A stretch of 64,000 nt of DNA from Mallotus nudiflorus. Taxonomy: Eukaryota; Streptophyta; Magnoliopsida; Malpighiales; Euphorbiaceae. The position numbers and the translations under genes were made by a program. Of this stretch, positions 20,870-37,050 are shown one piece after another. The first letter of the stretch is position 1; each line of letters opens with the position of its first letter. A model generated the notes under the pieces. That model did no database searches, was not told the origin of the DNA, and saw only the letters and a list, made by a program, of their open reading frames with translations. The stretch covers positions 124,001 through 188,000 of the forward strand of contig CANTUR010001077.1 of NCBI GenBank assembly GCA_947683625.1. The letters are read 5' to 3'.

Positions 20870-22847
20870 ATTTGTGTACAAATTTGCACGAGTTCACATT
20901 TTGCACACAATCATGTGCAAATGTGGACAAATTGTGAATTCGATTATGTCAATTACATTCATGAGCTTAGAATTAAAGAATAAGTAGTCAGTATTTTTAA
21001 TATGTAATTGGAACATTGGATAACATGTTCAAAACTATATGTACAAAACTTTACACGAGTCCACGTTTTGTGTAGAAACATGTGCAAATGTGCACAAATT
21101 GTGCACTCAATTATGTCAAGTGCATTCATCAGTTTAGAATTCTAGAATAAGTACTTAGTATCGTAAATATGCAATTGGAACATTAGATAACATGTTCAAA
21201 AACATTTGTGCACAAATTTGCACGAGTTCACGTTTTGCATTCAAACATGTGCAAATGTGCCTAAATTGTGCATTCAATTATGTCAACTGTATTCATGGGT
21301 TTATAACTCTAGGATAAGTATTGTGAATATGCAATTAGAACATTGGATAACATGTTCAAAACCATTGGTGCACAAATTTACACGAGTTCACGTTTTGCGC
21401 ACAAACATGTGCAAATGTGCACAAATTGTGCATTCAATTATTATGTCAATTGTGTCCACGAGTTTAGAATTCTAGAATAATTATTTATTATTATAAATAT
21501 TGAATTGGAACATTGGATAATATGTTCAAAACCATTTGTGAACAACTTTCCACGAGTTCACGTTTTGCGTTCAAACATGTGCAAACGTGCACAAATTGTG
21601 AATTCAATTGTGTCTATTGTGTTCATGAGTTCATAATTCTAGAATAAGTACCTAGTGTTGTAAATATTCAATTGGAACATCGGAAAACATGTTCAAAACC
21701 ATTTGTGCACAAAATTGCATGACTTAACATTTTGCGTACAAATATGTGCAAATGTGCACAAATTGAGCATTCGATTATGCCAATTGTATTCATGAGTTTA
21801 TAATTCTAGAATAATTAGTTAGTATTGTAAATACGCATTTGGAAGATTGGATAACATGTTCAAAAGAAGGATTTGTGCATAAATTTGCATGTGTTCACGT
21901 TTTGCGTACAAACGTGTGCAAATGTGCACAAATTGTGCATTGAATTATGTCAATCGTAATCATGAGTTTAGAATTCTAGAATTAGTAGTTATTACTGTAA
22001 ATGTGAAATTGGAATATTGGATAATTTGTTCAAAAGTATTCGTGCACAAATTTGTATGAGTTCACATTTTGCACACAAACCTTTGCAAATATGGAAAAAA
22101 TTGTGCATTCAATTATCTCAGTTGTATTCATGAGTTTAGAATTAAAGAATGAGCATTTAGGGTTGTTAATATGCAATTGGAACATTGGGTAACTTGTTTA
22201 AAACCATTTGTGCAAAAATTTGCACGAGTTCACGTTTTGTGTACAAAACATGTGTGCACAAACTATGCGTTCAATTATGTCAAATGTATTCATCAGTTTA
22301 GAATTATAGAATAAGCAATTAGTATCGTAAATATGCAATTGGAACATTGGATAACATGTTCAAAACCATTTGTGCGCAAATTTGCACGAGTTCACGTTTT
22401 GCGTTCAAACATGTGCCAATGTGCACAAATTGTGCATTCAATTATGTCAACTGTATTCGTGAGTTTATAATTCTAGAATAAGTGGTTAGTATTGTAAGTA
22501 CGCATTCAGAATAACATGTTCAGAAGGATTTGTGCACGAATTTTCATGCGTTCACGTTTTGCGTACAAACATGTGCAAATGTGCACAAACTGTGCATTCG
22601 ATTATGTCAACTGTATTCATGAGTTCAGAATTCTAGAATAAGTAGTTGTTATTGTAAATATGCAAATGGAACATTGGATAACATGTTCAAAACTATTTGT
22701 GTACAAATTTGCACGAGTTCACGTTTTACACACAATCATGTGCAAATGTGGACAAATTATGAATTCGATTATATCAATTATATTCATGAGCTTAGAATTA
22801 AAGAATAAGTAGTCAGTATTTTTAATATGCAGTTGGAACATTGGATA

Positions 22848-24672
22848 ACATGTTCAAAACTATATGTACAAAAATTTACACGAGTCCACGTTTTGTGTAG
22901 AAACATGTGCAAATGTGCACAAATTGTGCACTCAATTATGTCAAGTGCATTCATCAGTTTAGAATTTTAGAATAAGTACTTAGTATCGTAAATATGCAAT
23001 TGGAACATTAGATAACATGTTCAAAAACATTCGTGCACAAATTTGCACGAGTTCATGTTTTGCATTCAAACATGTGCAAATGTGCCTAAATTGTGCATTC
23101 AATTATGTCAACTGTATTCATGGGTTTATAACTCTAGGATAAGTATTGTGAATATGCAATTAGAACATTGGATAACATGTTCAAAACCATTGGTGCACAA
23201 ATTTACACGAGTTCACGTTTTGCGCACAAACATGTGCAAATGTGCACAAATTGTGCATTCAATTATTATGTCAATTGTGTCCACGAGTTTAGAATTCTAG
23301 AATAATTACTTATTATTATAAAAATTGAATTGGAACATTGGATAACTTGTTCAAAACCATTTGTGAAAAACTTTCCACGAGTTCACGTTTTGCGTTCAAA
23401 CATGTGCAAACGTGCACAAATTGTGAATTCAATTGTGTCTACTGTGTTCATGAGTTCATAATTCTAGAATAAGTACCTAACGTTGTAAATATTCAATTGG
23501 AACATCGGAAAACATGTTCAAAACCATTTGTGCACAAAATTGCACGACTTCACATTTTGCGTACAAATATGTGCAAATGTACACAAATTGAGCATTCTAT
23601 TGTGCCAATTGTATTCATGAGTTTATAATTCTAGAATAATTAGTTAGTATTATAAATACGCAATTGGAAGATTGGATAACATGTTCAAAAGAAGGATTTG
23701 TGCACAAATTTGCATTTGTTCACGTTTTGCGTACAAACGTGTGCAAATGTGCACAAATTGTGCATTGAATTATGTCAATCGTAATCATGAGTTTAGAATT
23801 CTAGAATTAGTAGTTATTACTGTAAATGTGAAATTGGAATATTGGATAATTTGTTCAAAAGTATTCATGCACAAATTTGTACGAGTTCACATTTTGCACA
23901 CAAACGTGTGCAAATGTAGAAAAAATTATGCATTCAATTATCTCAGTTGTATTCATGAGTTTAGAATTAAAGAATGAGCATTTAGGGTTGTTAATATGCA
24001 ATTGGAACATTGGATAACTTGTTTAAAACCATTTGTGCACAAATTTGCACGAGTTCACGTTTTGTGTACAAAACATGTGTGCACAAACTGTGCATTCAAT
24101 TACGTCAAATGTATTCATCAGTTTAGAATTATAGAATAAGCAATTAGTATCGTAAATATGCAATTGGAACATTGGATAACATGTTCAAAACCATTTGTAC
24201 GCAAATTTGCATGAGTTCACATTTTGCGTTCAAACATGTGCCAATGTGCACAAATTGTGCATTCAATTATGTCAACTGTATTCGTGAGTTTATAATTCTA
24301 GAATAAGTGGTTAGTATTGTAAGTACGCATTCGGAATAACATGTTCAAAAGGATTTGTGCACAAATTTGCATGCATTCACGTTTTGCGTACAAACATGTG
24401 CAAATGTGCACAAACTGTGCATTCGATTATGTCAACTGTATTCATGAGTTCAGAATTCTAGAATAAGTAGTTGTTATTGTAAATATGCAAATGGAACATT
24501 GGATAACATGTTCAAAACTATTTGTGTACAAATTTGCACGAGTTCACGTTTTGCACACAATCATGTGCAAATGTGGACAAATTGTGAATTCGATTATATC
24601 AATTATATTCATGAGCTTAGAATTGAAGAATAAGTAGTCAGTATTTTTAATATGCAATTGGAACATTGGATA
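22848..24672. repeat. Representative HOR copy with its eleven monomers
   Basis: Monomer starts, taken at the A of ACATGTTC or its variant, are 22848, 23015, 23175, 23345, 23512, 23679, 23849, 24017, 24179, 24339 and 24506. The lengths are 167, 160, 170, 167, 167, 170, 168, 162, 160, 167 and 167 bp, sum 1825. The same series was measured in the HOR starting at 21023. Monomer classes are recognisable by box variants, for example GAAAACATGTTC, ATAATTTGTTC and ATAACTTGTTTAA. Confidence 0.9.
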
Positions 24673-27600
24673 ACATGTTCAAAACTATATGTACAAAAAT
24701 TTACACGAGTCCACGTTTTGTGTAGAAACATGTGCAAATGTGCACAAATTGTGCACTCAATTATGTCAAGTGCATTCATCAGTTTAGAATTCTAGAATAA
24801 GTACTTAGTATCGTAAATATGCAATTGGAACATTAGATAACATGTTCAAAAATATTCGTGCACAAATTTGCACGAGTTCACGTTTTGCATTCAAACATGT
24901 GCAAATGTGCCTAAATTGTGCATTCAATTATGTCAACTGTATTCATGGGTTTATAATTCTTGGATAAGTATTGTGAATATGCAATTAGAACATTGGATAA
25001 CATGTTCAAAACCATTGGTGCACAAATTTACATGAGTTCACGTTTTGCGCACAAACATGTGCAAATGTGCACAAATTGTGCATTCAATTATTATGTCAAT
25101 TGTGTCCACAAGTTTAGAATTCTAGAATAATTACTTATTATTATAAATATTGAATTTGAACATTGGATAACATGTTCAAAACCATTTGTGAACAACTTTG
25201 CACGAGTTCACGTTTTGCGTTCAAACATGTGCAAACGTGCACAAATTGTGAATTCAATTGTGTCTACTGTGTTCATGAGTTCATAATTCTAGAATAAGTA
25301 CCTAGTGTTGTAAATATTCAATTGGAACATCGGAAAACATGTTCAAAACCATTTGTGCACAAAATTGCACGACTTCACGTTTTGCGTACAAATATGTGCA
25401 AATGTGCACAAATTGAGCATTCGATTATGCCAATTGTATTCATGAGTTTATAATTCTAGAATAATTAGTTAGTATTATAAATACGCAATTGGAAGATTGG
25501 ATAACATGTTCAAAAGAAGGATTTGTGCACAAATTTGCATGTGTTCACGTTTTGCGTACAAACGTGTGCAAATGTGCACAAATTGTGCATTGAATTATGT
25601 CAATTGTAATCATGAGTTTAGAATTCTAGAATTAGTAGTTATTACTGTAAATGTTAAATTGGAATATTGGATAATTTGTTCAAAAGTATTCGTGCACAAA
25701 TTTGTACGAGTTCACGTTTTGCACACAAACGTGTGCAAATGTGGAAAAAATTGTGCATTCAATTATCTCAGTTGTATTCATGAGTTTAGAATTAAAGAAT
25801 GAGCATTTAGGGTTGTTAATATGCAATTGGAACATTGGATAACTTGTTTAAAACCATTTGTGCACAAATTTGCACGAGTTCACTTTTTGTGTACAAAACA
25901 TGTGTGCACAAACTGTGCATTCAATTACGTCAAATGTATTCATCAGTTTAGAATTATAGAATAAGCAATTGGTATCATAAATATGCAATTGGAACATTGG
26001 ATAACATGTTCAAAACCATTTGTGCGCAAATTTGCACGAGTTCACGTTTTGCGTTCAAACATGTGCCAATGTGCACAAATTGTGCATTCAATTATGTCAA
26101 CTGAATTCGTGAGTTTATAATTCTAGAATAAGTAGTTAGTATTGTAAGTACGCATTCGGAATAACATGTTCAACAGGATTTGTGCACGAATTCGCATGCG
26201 TTCACGTTTTGCGTACAAACATGTGCAAATGTGCACAAACTTTGCATTCGATTATGTCAACTGTATTCATGAGTTCAGAATTCTAGAATAAGTAGTTGTT
26301 ATTGTAAATATGCAAATGGAACATTGGATAACATGTTCAAAACTATTTGTGTACAAATTTGCACGAGTTCACGTCTTGCACACAATCATGTGCAAATGTG
26401 GACAAATTGTGAATTCGATTATGTCAATTATATTCAGGAGCTTAGAATTAAAGAATAAGTAGTCAGTATTTTTAATATGCAATTGGAACATTGGATAACA
26501 TGTTCAAAACTATATGTACAAAAATTTACACGAATCCACGTTTTGTGTAGAAACATGTGCAAATGTGCACAAATTGTGCACTCAATTATGTCAAGTGCAT
26601 TCATCAGTTTAGAATTCTAGAATAAGTACCTAATATCGTAAATATGCAATTGCAACATTAGATAACATGTTCAAAAACATTCGTGCACAAATTTGCACGA
26701 GTTCACGTTTTGCATTCAAACATGTGCAAATGTGCCTAAATTGTGCATTCAATTATGTCAACTGTATTCATGGGTTTATAACTCTAGGATAAGTATTGTG
26801 AATATGCAATTAGAACATTGGATAACATGTTCAAAACCATTGGTGCACAAATTTACACGGGTTCACGTTTTGCGCACAAACATGTGCAAATGTGCACAAA
26901 TTGTGCATTCAATTATTATGTCAATTGTGTCCACGAGTTTAGAATTCTAGAATAATTACTTATTATTATAAATATTGAATTGGAACATTGGATAACATGT
27001 TCAAAACCATTTGTGAACAACTTTGCACGAGTTCACGTTTTGCGTTCAAACATGTGCAAACGTGCACAAATTGTGAATTCAATTATGTCTACTGTGTTCA
27101 TGAGTTCATAATTCTAGAATAAGTACCTAGCATTGTAAATATTCAATTAGAACATCGGAAAACATGTTCAAAACCATTTGTGCACAAAATTGCATGACTT
27201 CACATTTTGCGTACAAATATGTGCAAATGTGCACAAATTGAGCATTCGATTATGCCAATTGTATTCATGAGTTTATAATTCTAGAATAATTAGTTAGTAT
27301 TATAAATACAAAATTGGAAGATTGGATAACATGTTCAAAAGAAGGATTTGTGCACAAATTTGCATTTGTTCACGTTTTGCGTACAAACGTGTGCAAATGT
27401 GCACAAATTGTGCATTGAATTATGTCAATCGTAATCATGAGTTTAGAATTCTAGAATTAGTAGTTATTACTGTAAATGTGAAATTGGAATATTGGATAAT
27501 TTGTTCAAAAGTATTCGTGCACAAATTTGTACGAGTTCACGTTTTGCACACAAACGTGTGCAAATGTGGAAAAAATTGTGCATTCAATTATCTCAGTTGT

Positions 27601-30600
27601 ATTCATGAGTTTAGAATTAAAGAATGAGCATTTAGGGTTATGAATATGCAATTGGAACATTGGATAACTTGTTTAATACCATTTGTGCACAAATTTGCAC
27701 GAGTTCACGTTTTGTGTACAAAACATGTCTGCACAAACTGTGCATTCAATTACGTCAAATGTATTCATCAGTTTAGAATTATAGAATAAGCAATTAGTAT
27801 CATAAATATGCAATTGGAACATTGGATAACATGTTCAAAACCATTTGTGCGCAAATTTGCACGAGTTCATGTTTTGCGTTCAAACATGTGCCAATGTGCA
27901 CAAATTGTGCATTCAATTATGTCAACTGTATTCGTGAGTTTATAATTCTAGAATAAGTGGTTAGTATTGTAAGTACGCATTCGGAATAACATGTTCAAAA
28001 GGATTTGTGCACGAATTTGCATGCGTTCACGTTTTGCGTACAAACATGTGCAAATGTGCACAAACTGTGCATTCGATTATGTCAACTGTATTCTTGAGTT
28101 CAGAATTCTAGAATAAGTAGTTGTTATTGTAAATATGCAAATGGAACATTGGATAACATGTTCAAAACTATTTGTGTACAAATTTGCACGAGTTCACGTT
28201 TTGCACACAATCATGTGCAAATGTGGACAAATTGTGAATTCGATTATGTCAATTATATTCATGAGCTTAGAATTAAAGAATAAGTAGTCAGTATTTTTAA
28301 TATGCAATTGGAACATTGGATAACATGTTCAAAACTATATGTACAAAAATTTACACGAGTCCACGTTTTGTGTAGAAACATGTGCAAATGTGCACAAATT
28401 GTGCACTCAATTATGTCAAGTGCATTCATCAGTTTAGAATTCTAGAATAAGTACTTAGTATCATAAATATGCAATTGGAACATTAGATAACATGTTCAAA
28501 AACATTCGTGCACAAATTTGCACGAGTTCACGTTTTGCATTCAAACATGTGCAAATGTGCCTAAATTGTGCATTCAATTATGTCAACTGTATTCATGGGT
28601 TTATAATTCTAGGATAAGTATTGTGAATATGCAATTAGAACATTGGATAACATGTTCAAAACCATTGGTGCACAAATTTACACGAGTTCACGTTTTGCGC
28701 ACAAACATGTGCAAATGTGCACAAATTGTGCATTCAATTATTATGTCAATTGTGTCCACGAGTTTAGAATTCTAGAATAATTACTTATTATTATAAATAT
28801 TGAATTGGAACATTTGATAACATGTTCAAAACCATTTGTGAACAACTTTGCACGAGTTCACGTTTTGCGTTCAAACATGTGCAAACGTGCACAAATTGTG
28901 AATTCAATTGTGTCTACTGTGTTCATGAGTTCATAATTCTAGAATAAGTACCTAGTGTTGTAAATATTCAATTGGAACATCGGAAAACATGTTCAAAACC
29001 ATTTGTGCACAAAATTGCACAACTTCACGTTTTGCGTACAAATATGTGCAAATGTGCACAAATTGAGCATTCGATTATGCCAATTGTATTCATGAGTTTA
29101 TAATTCTAGAATAATTAGTTAGTATTATAAATACGCAATTGGAAGACTGGATAACATGTTCAAAAGAAGGATTTGTGCACAAATTTGCATGTGTTCACAT
29201 TTTGTGTACAAACGTGTGCAAATGTGCACAAATTGTGCATTGAATTATGTCAATCGTAATCATGAGTTTAGAATTCTAGAATTAGTAGTTATTACTGTAA
29301 ATGTGAAATTGGAATATTGGATAATTTGTTCAAAAGTATTCGTGCACAAATTTGAACGAGTTCACGTTTTGCACACAAACGTGTGCAAATCTGGAAAAAA
29401 TTGTGCATTCAATTATCTCAGTTGTATTCATGAGTTTAGAATTAAAGATTGAGCATTTAGGGTTGTTAATATGCAATTGGAACATTGGATAACTTATTTA
29501 AAACCATTTGTGCACAAATTTGCACGAGTTCACGTTTTGTGTACAAAACATGTGTGCACAAACTGTGCATTCAATTATGTCAAATGTATTCATCAGTTTA
29601 GAATTATAGAATAAGCAATTAGTATCGTAAATATGCAATTGGAACATTGGATAACATGTTCAAAACCATTTGTGCGCAAATTTGCACGAGTTCACGTTTT
29701 GCGTTCAAACATGTGCCAATGTGCACAAATTGTGCATTCAATTATGTCAACTGTATTCGTGAGTTTATAATTCTAGAATAAGTGGTTAGTATTGTAAGTA
29801 CGCATTCGGAATAACATGTTCAAAAGGATTTGTGCACGAATTTGCATGCGTTCACGTTTTGCGTACAAACATGTGCAAATGTGCATAAACTGTGCATTCG
29901 ATTATGTCAACTGTATTCTTGAGTTCAGAATTCTAGAATAAGTAGTTGTTATTGTAAATATGCAAATGGAACATTGGATAACATGTTCAAAACTATTTGT
30001 GTACAAATTTGCATGAGTTCACGTTTTGCACACAATCATGTGCAAATGTGGACAAATTGTGAATTGGATTATGTCAATTATATTCATGAGCTTAGAATTA
30101 AAGAATAAGTAGTCAGTATTTTTAATATGCAATTGGAACATTGGATAACATGTTCAAAACTATATGTACAAAAATTTACACGAGTCCACATTTTGTGTAG
30201 AAACATGTGCAAATGTGCACAAATTGTGCACTCAATTATGTCAAGTGCATTCATCAGTTTAGAATTCTAGAATAAGTACTTAGTATCGTAAATATGCAAT
30301 TGGAACATTAGATAACATGTTCAAAAACATTCGTGCACAAATTTGCACGAGTTCACGTTTTGCATTCAAACATGTGCAAATGTGCCTAAATTGTGCATTC
30401 AATTATGTCAACTGTATTAATGGGTTCATAATTCTAGGATAAGTATTGTGAATATGCAATTATAACATTGGATAACATGTTCAAAACCATTGGTGCACAA
30501 ATTTACACGAGTTCACGTTTTGCGCACAAACATGTGCAAATGTGCACAAATTGTGCATTCAATTATTATGTCAATTGTGTCCATGAGTTTAGAATTCTAG

Positions 30601-33600
30601 AATAATTACTTATTATTATAAATATTGAATTGGAACATTGGATAACATGTTCAAAACCATTTGTGAACAACTTTGCACGAGTTCTCGTTTTGCGTTCAAA
30701 CATGTGCAAACGTGCACAAATTGTGAATTCAATTGTGTCTACTGTGTTCATGAGTTCATAATTCTAGAATAAGTACCTAGTGTTGTAAATATTCAATTGG
30801 AACATCGGAAAACATGTTCAAAACCATTTGTGCACAAAATTGCACGACTTCACGTTTTGCGTACAAATATGTGCAAATGTGCACAAATTGAGCATTCGAT
30901 TATGCCAATTGTATTCATGAGTTTATAATTCTAGAATAATTAGTTAGTATTGTAAATACACAACTGGAAGATTGGATAACATGTTCAAAAGAAGGATTTG
31001 TGCACAAATTTGCATGTGTTCACGTTTTGCGTTCAAACGTGTGCAAATGTGCACAAATTGTGCATTGAATTATGTCAATCGTAATCATGAGTTTAGAATT
31101 CTAGAATTAGTAGTTATTACTGTAAATGTGAAATTGGAATATTGGATAATTTGTTCAAAAGTATTCGTGCACAAATTTGTACGAGTTCACGTTTTGCACA
31201 CAAACGTGTGCAAATATGGAAAAAATTGTGCATTCAATTATCTCAGTTGTATTCATGAGTTTAGAATTAAAGAATGAGCATTTAGGGTTGTGAATATGCA
31301 ATTGGAACATTGGATAACTTGTTTAATACCATTTGTGCCCAAATTTGCACGAGTTCACGTTTTGTGTACAAAACATGTGTGCACAAACTGTGCATTCAAT
31401 TACGTCAAATGTATTCATCAGTTTAGAATTATAGAATAAGCAATTAGTATCATAAATATGCAATTGGAACATTGGATAACATGTTCAAAACCATTTGTGC
31501 GCAAATTTGCACGAGTTCACGTTTTGCGTTCAAACATGTGCCAATGTGCACAAATTGTGCATTCAATTATGTCAACTGTATTCGTGAGTTTATAATTCTA
31601 GAATAAGTGGTTAGTATTGTAAGTACGCATTCGGAATAACATGTTCAAAAGGATTTGTGCACGAATTTGCATGCGTTCACGTTTTGCGTACAAACATGTG
31701 CAAATGTGCACAAACTGTGCATTCGATTATGTCAACTGTATTCATGAGTTCAGAATTCTAGAATAAGTAGTTGTTATTGTAAATATGCAAATGGAACATT
31801 GGATAACATGTTCAAAACTATTTGTGTACAAATTTGCACAAGTTCACGTTTTGCACACAATCATGTGCAAATGTGGACAAATTGTGAATTCGATTATGTC
31901 AATTATATTCATGAGCTTAGAATTAAAGAATAAGTAGTCAGTATTTTTAATATGCAATTGGAACATTGGATAACATGTTCAAAACTATATGTACAAAAAT
32001 TTACACGAGTCCACGTTTTGTGTAGAAACATGTGCAAATGTGCACAAATTGTGCACTCAATTATGTCAAGTGCATTCATCAGTTTAGAATTCTAGAATAA
32101 GTACTTAGTATCGTAAATATGCAATTGGAACATTAGATAACATGTTCAAAAACATTCGTGCACAAATTTGCACGAGTTCACGTTTTGCATTCAAACATGT
32201 GCAAATGTGCCTAAATTGTGCATTCAATTATGTCAACTGTATTCATGGGTTTATAATTCTAGGATAAGTATTGTGAATATGCAATTAGAACATTGGATAA
32301 CATGTTCAAAACCATTGGTGCACAAATTTACACGAGTTCACATTTTGCGCACAAACATGTGCAAATGTGCACAAATTGTGCATTCAATTATTATGTCAAT
32401 TGTGTCCACGAGTTTAGAATTCTAGAATAATTACTTATTATTATAAATATTGAATTGGAACATTGGATAACATGTTCAAAACCATTTGTGAACAACTTTG
32501 CACGAGTTCTCGTTTTGCGTTCAAACATGTGCAAACGTGCACAAATTGTGAATTCAATTGTGTCTATTATGTTCATGAGTTCATAATTCTAGAATAAGTA
32601 CCTAGTGTTGTAAATATTCAATTGGAACATCGGAAAACATGTTCAAAACCATTTGTGCACAAAATTGCACGACTTCACGTTTTGCGTACAAATATGTGCA
32701 AATGTGCACAAATTGAGCATTCGATTATGCCAATTGTATTCATGAGTTTATAATTCTAGAATAATTAGTTAGTATTGTAAATACACAACTGGAAGATTGG
32801 ATAACATGTTCAAAAGAAGGATTCGTGCACAAATTTGCATGTGTTCACGTTTTGCGTTCAAACGTGTGCAAATGTGCACAAATTGTGCATTGAATTATGT
32901 CAATCGTAATCATGAGTTTAGAATTCTAGAAATAGTAGTTATTACTGTAAATGTGAAATTGGAATATTGGATAATTTGTTCAAAAGTGTTCGTGCACAAA
33001 TTTGTACGAGTTCACGTTTTGCACACAAACGTGTGCAAATGTGGAAAAAATTGTGCATTCAATTATCTTAGTTGTATTCATGAGTTTAGAATTAAAGAAT
33101 GAGCATTTAGGGTTGTGAATATGCAATTGGAACATTGGATAACTTGTTTAATACCATTTGTGCACAAATTTGCACGAGTTCACGTTTTGTGTACAAAACA
33201 TGTGTGCACAAACTGTGCATTCAATTACGTCAAATGTATTCATCAGTTTAGAATTATAGAATAAGCAATTAGTATCATAAATATGCAATTGGAACATTGG
33301 ATAACATGTTCAAAACCATTTGTGCGCAAATTTGCACGAGTTCACGTTTTGCGTTCAAACATGTGCCAATGTGCACAAATTGTGCATTCAATTATGTCAA
33401 CTGAATTCGTGAGTTTATAATTCTAGAATAAGTAGTTAGTATTGTAAGTACGCATTCGGAATAACATGTTCAAAAGGATTTGTGCACGAATTTGCATGCG
33501 TTCACGTTTTGCGTACAAACATGTGCAAATGTGCACAAACTGTGCATTCGATTATGTCAACTGTATTCATGAGTTCAGAATTCTAGAATAAGTAGTTGTT

Positions 33601-36600
33601 ATTGTAAATATGCAAATGGAACATTGGATAACATGTTCAAAACTATTTGTGTACAAATTTGCTCGAGTTCAAGTTTTGCACACAATCATGTGCAAATGTG
33701 GACAAATTGTGAATTCGATTATGTCAATTATATTCAGGAGCTTAGAATTAAAGAATAAGTAGTCAGTATTTTTAATATGCAATTGGAACATTGGATAACA
33801 TGTTCAAAACTATATGTACAAAAATTTACACGAGTCCACGTTTTGTGTAGAAACATGTGCAAATGTGCACAAATTGTGCACTCAATTATGTCAAGTGCAT
33901 TCATCAGTTTAGAATTCTAGAATAAGTACCTAATATCGTAAATATGCAATTGCAACATTAGATAACATGTTCAAAAACATTCGTGCATAAATTTGCACGA
34001 GTTCACGTTTTGCATTCAAACATGTGCAAATGTGCCTAAATTGTGCATTCAATTATGTCAACTGTATTCATGGGTTTATAGTTCTAGGATAAGTATTGTG
34101 AATATGCAATTAGAACATTGGATAACATGTTCAAAACCATTGGTGCACAAATTTACACGAGTTCACGTTTTGCGCACAAACATGTGCAAATGTGCACAAA
34201 TTGTGCATTCAATTATTATGTCAATTGTGTCCACGAGTTTAGAATTCTAGAATAATTACTTATTATTATAAATATTGAATTGGAACATTGGATAACATGT
34301 TCAAAACCATTTGTGAACAACTTTGCACGAGTTCACGTTTTGCGTTCAAACATGTGCAAACGTGCACAAATTGTGAATTCAATTATGTCTACTGTGTTCA
34401 TGAGTTCATAATTCTAGAATAAGTACCTAGCATTGTAAATATTCAATTAGAACATCGGAAAACATGTTCAAAACCATTTGTGCACAAAATTGCCCGACTT
34501 CACATTTTGCGTACAAATATGTGCAAATGTGCACAAATTGAGCATTCGATTATGCCAATTGTATTCATGAGTTTATAATTCTAGAATAATTAGTTAGTAT
34601 TATAAATACACAATTTGAAGATAGGATAACATGTTCAAAAGAAGGATTTGTGCACAAATTTGCATTTGTTCACGTTTTGCGTACAAACGTGTGCAAATGT
34701 GCACAAATTGTGCATTGAATTATGTCAATCGTAATCATGAGTTTAGAATTCTAGAATTAGTAGTTATTACTGTAAATGTGAAATTGGAATATTGGATAAT
34801 TTGTTCAAAAGTATTCGTGCACAAATTTGTACGAGTTCACGTTTTGCACACAAACGTGTGCAAATATGGAAAAAATTGTGCATTCAATTATCTCAGTTGT
34901 ATTCATGAGTTTAGAATTAAAGAATGAGCATTTAGGGTTGTGAATATGCAATTGGAACATTGGATAACTTGTTTAATACCATTTGTGCACAAATTTGCAC
35001 GAGTTCACGTTTTGTGTACAAAACATGTGTGCACAAACTGTGCATTCAATTACGTCAAATGTATTCATCAGTTTAGAATTATAGAATAAGCAATTAGTAT
35101 CATAAATATGCAATTGGAACATTGGATAACATGTTCAAAACCATTTGTGCGCAAATTTGCACGAGTTCACGTTTTGCGTTCAAATATGTGCCAATGTGCA
35201 CAAATTGTGCATTCAATTATGTCAACTGTATTCGTGAGTTTATAATTCTAGAATAAGTGGTTAGTATTGTAAGTACGCATTCGGAATAACATGTTCAAAA
35301 GGATTTGTGCACGAATTTGCATGCGTTCACGTTTTGCGTACAAACATGTGCAAATGTGCACAAACTGTGCATTCGATTATGTCAACTGTATTCATGAGTT
35401 CAGAATTCTAGAATAAGTAGTTGTTATTGTAAATATGCAAATGGAACATTGGATAACATGTTCAAAACTATTTGTGTACAAATTTGCACGAGTTCACGTT
35501 TTGCATACAATCATGTGCAAATGTGGACAAATTGTGAATTCGATTATGTCAATTATATTCATGAGCTTAGAATTAAAGAATAAGTAGTCAGTATTTTTAA
35601 TATGCAATTGGAACATTGGATAACATGTTCAAAACTATATGTACAAAAATTTACACGAGTCCACGTTTTGTGTAGAAACATGTGCAAATGTGCACAAATT
35701 GTGCACTCAATTATGTCAAGTGCATTCATCAGTTTAGAATTCTAGAATAAGTACTTAGTATCGTAAATATGCAATTGGAACATTAGATAACATGTTCAAA
35801 AACATTCGTGCACAAATTTGCACGAGTTCACGTTTTGCATTCAAACATGTGCAAATGTGCCTAAATTGTGCATTCAATTATGTCAACTGTATTCATGGGT
35901 TTATAATTCTAGGATAAGTATTGTGAATATGCAATTAGAACATTGGATAACATGTTCAAAACCATTGGTGCACAAATTTACACGAGTTCACATTTTGCGC
36001 ACAAACATGTGCAAATGTGCACAAATTGTGCATTCAATTATTATGTCAATTGTGTCCACGAGTTTAGAATTCTAGAATAATTACTTATTATTATAAATAT
36101 TGAATTGGAACATTGGATAACATGTTCAAAACCATTTGTGAACAACTTTGCACGAGTTCTCGTTTTGCGTTCAAACATGTGCAAACGTGCACAAATTGTG
36201 AATTCAATTGTGTCTACTATGTTCATGAGTTCATAATTCTAGAATAAGTACCTAGTGTTGTAAATATTCAATTGGAACATCGGAAAACATGTTCAAAACC
36301 ATTTGTGCACAAAATTGCACGACTTCACGTTTTGCGTACAAATATGTGCAAATGTGCACAAATTGAGCATTCGATTATGCCAATTGTATTCATGAGTTTA
36401 TAATTCTAGAATAATTAGTTAGTATTGTAAATACACAACTGGAAGATTGGATAACATGTTCAAAAGAAGGATTTGTGCACAAATTTGCATGTGTTCACGT
36501 TTTGCGTTCAAACGTGTGCAAATGTGCACAAATTGTGCATTGAATTATGTCAATCGTAATCATGAGTTTAGAATTCTAGAATTAGTAGTTATTACTGTAA

Positions 36601-37050
36601 ATGTGAAATTGGAATATTGGATAATTTGTTCAAAAGTGTTCGTGCACAAATTTGTACGAGTTCACGTTTTGCACACAAACGTGTGCAAATGTGGAAAAAA
36701 TTGTGCATTCAATTATCTCAGTTGTATTCATGAGTTTAGAATTAAAGAATGAGCATTTAGGGTTGTGAATATGCAATTGGAACATTGGATAACTTGTTTA
36801 ATACCATTTGTGCACAAATTTGCACAAGTTCACGTTTTGTGTACAAAACATGTGTGCACAAACTGTGCATTCAATTACGTCAAATGTATTCATCAGTTTA
36901 GAATTATAGAATAAGCAATTAGTATCATAAATATGCAATTGGAACATTGGATAACATGTTCAAAACCATTTGTGCGCAAATTTGCACGAGTTCACGTTTT
37001 GCGTTCAAACATGTGCCAATGTGCACAAATTGTGCATTCAATTATGTCAA

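Noticed and set aside
22155..22170. TTTAGGGTT, resembling the plant telomere repeat unit
   Set aside because: It occurs once per 1825-bp HOR in a single monomer class and never in tandem, so it is a chance match, not a telomeric tract.
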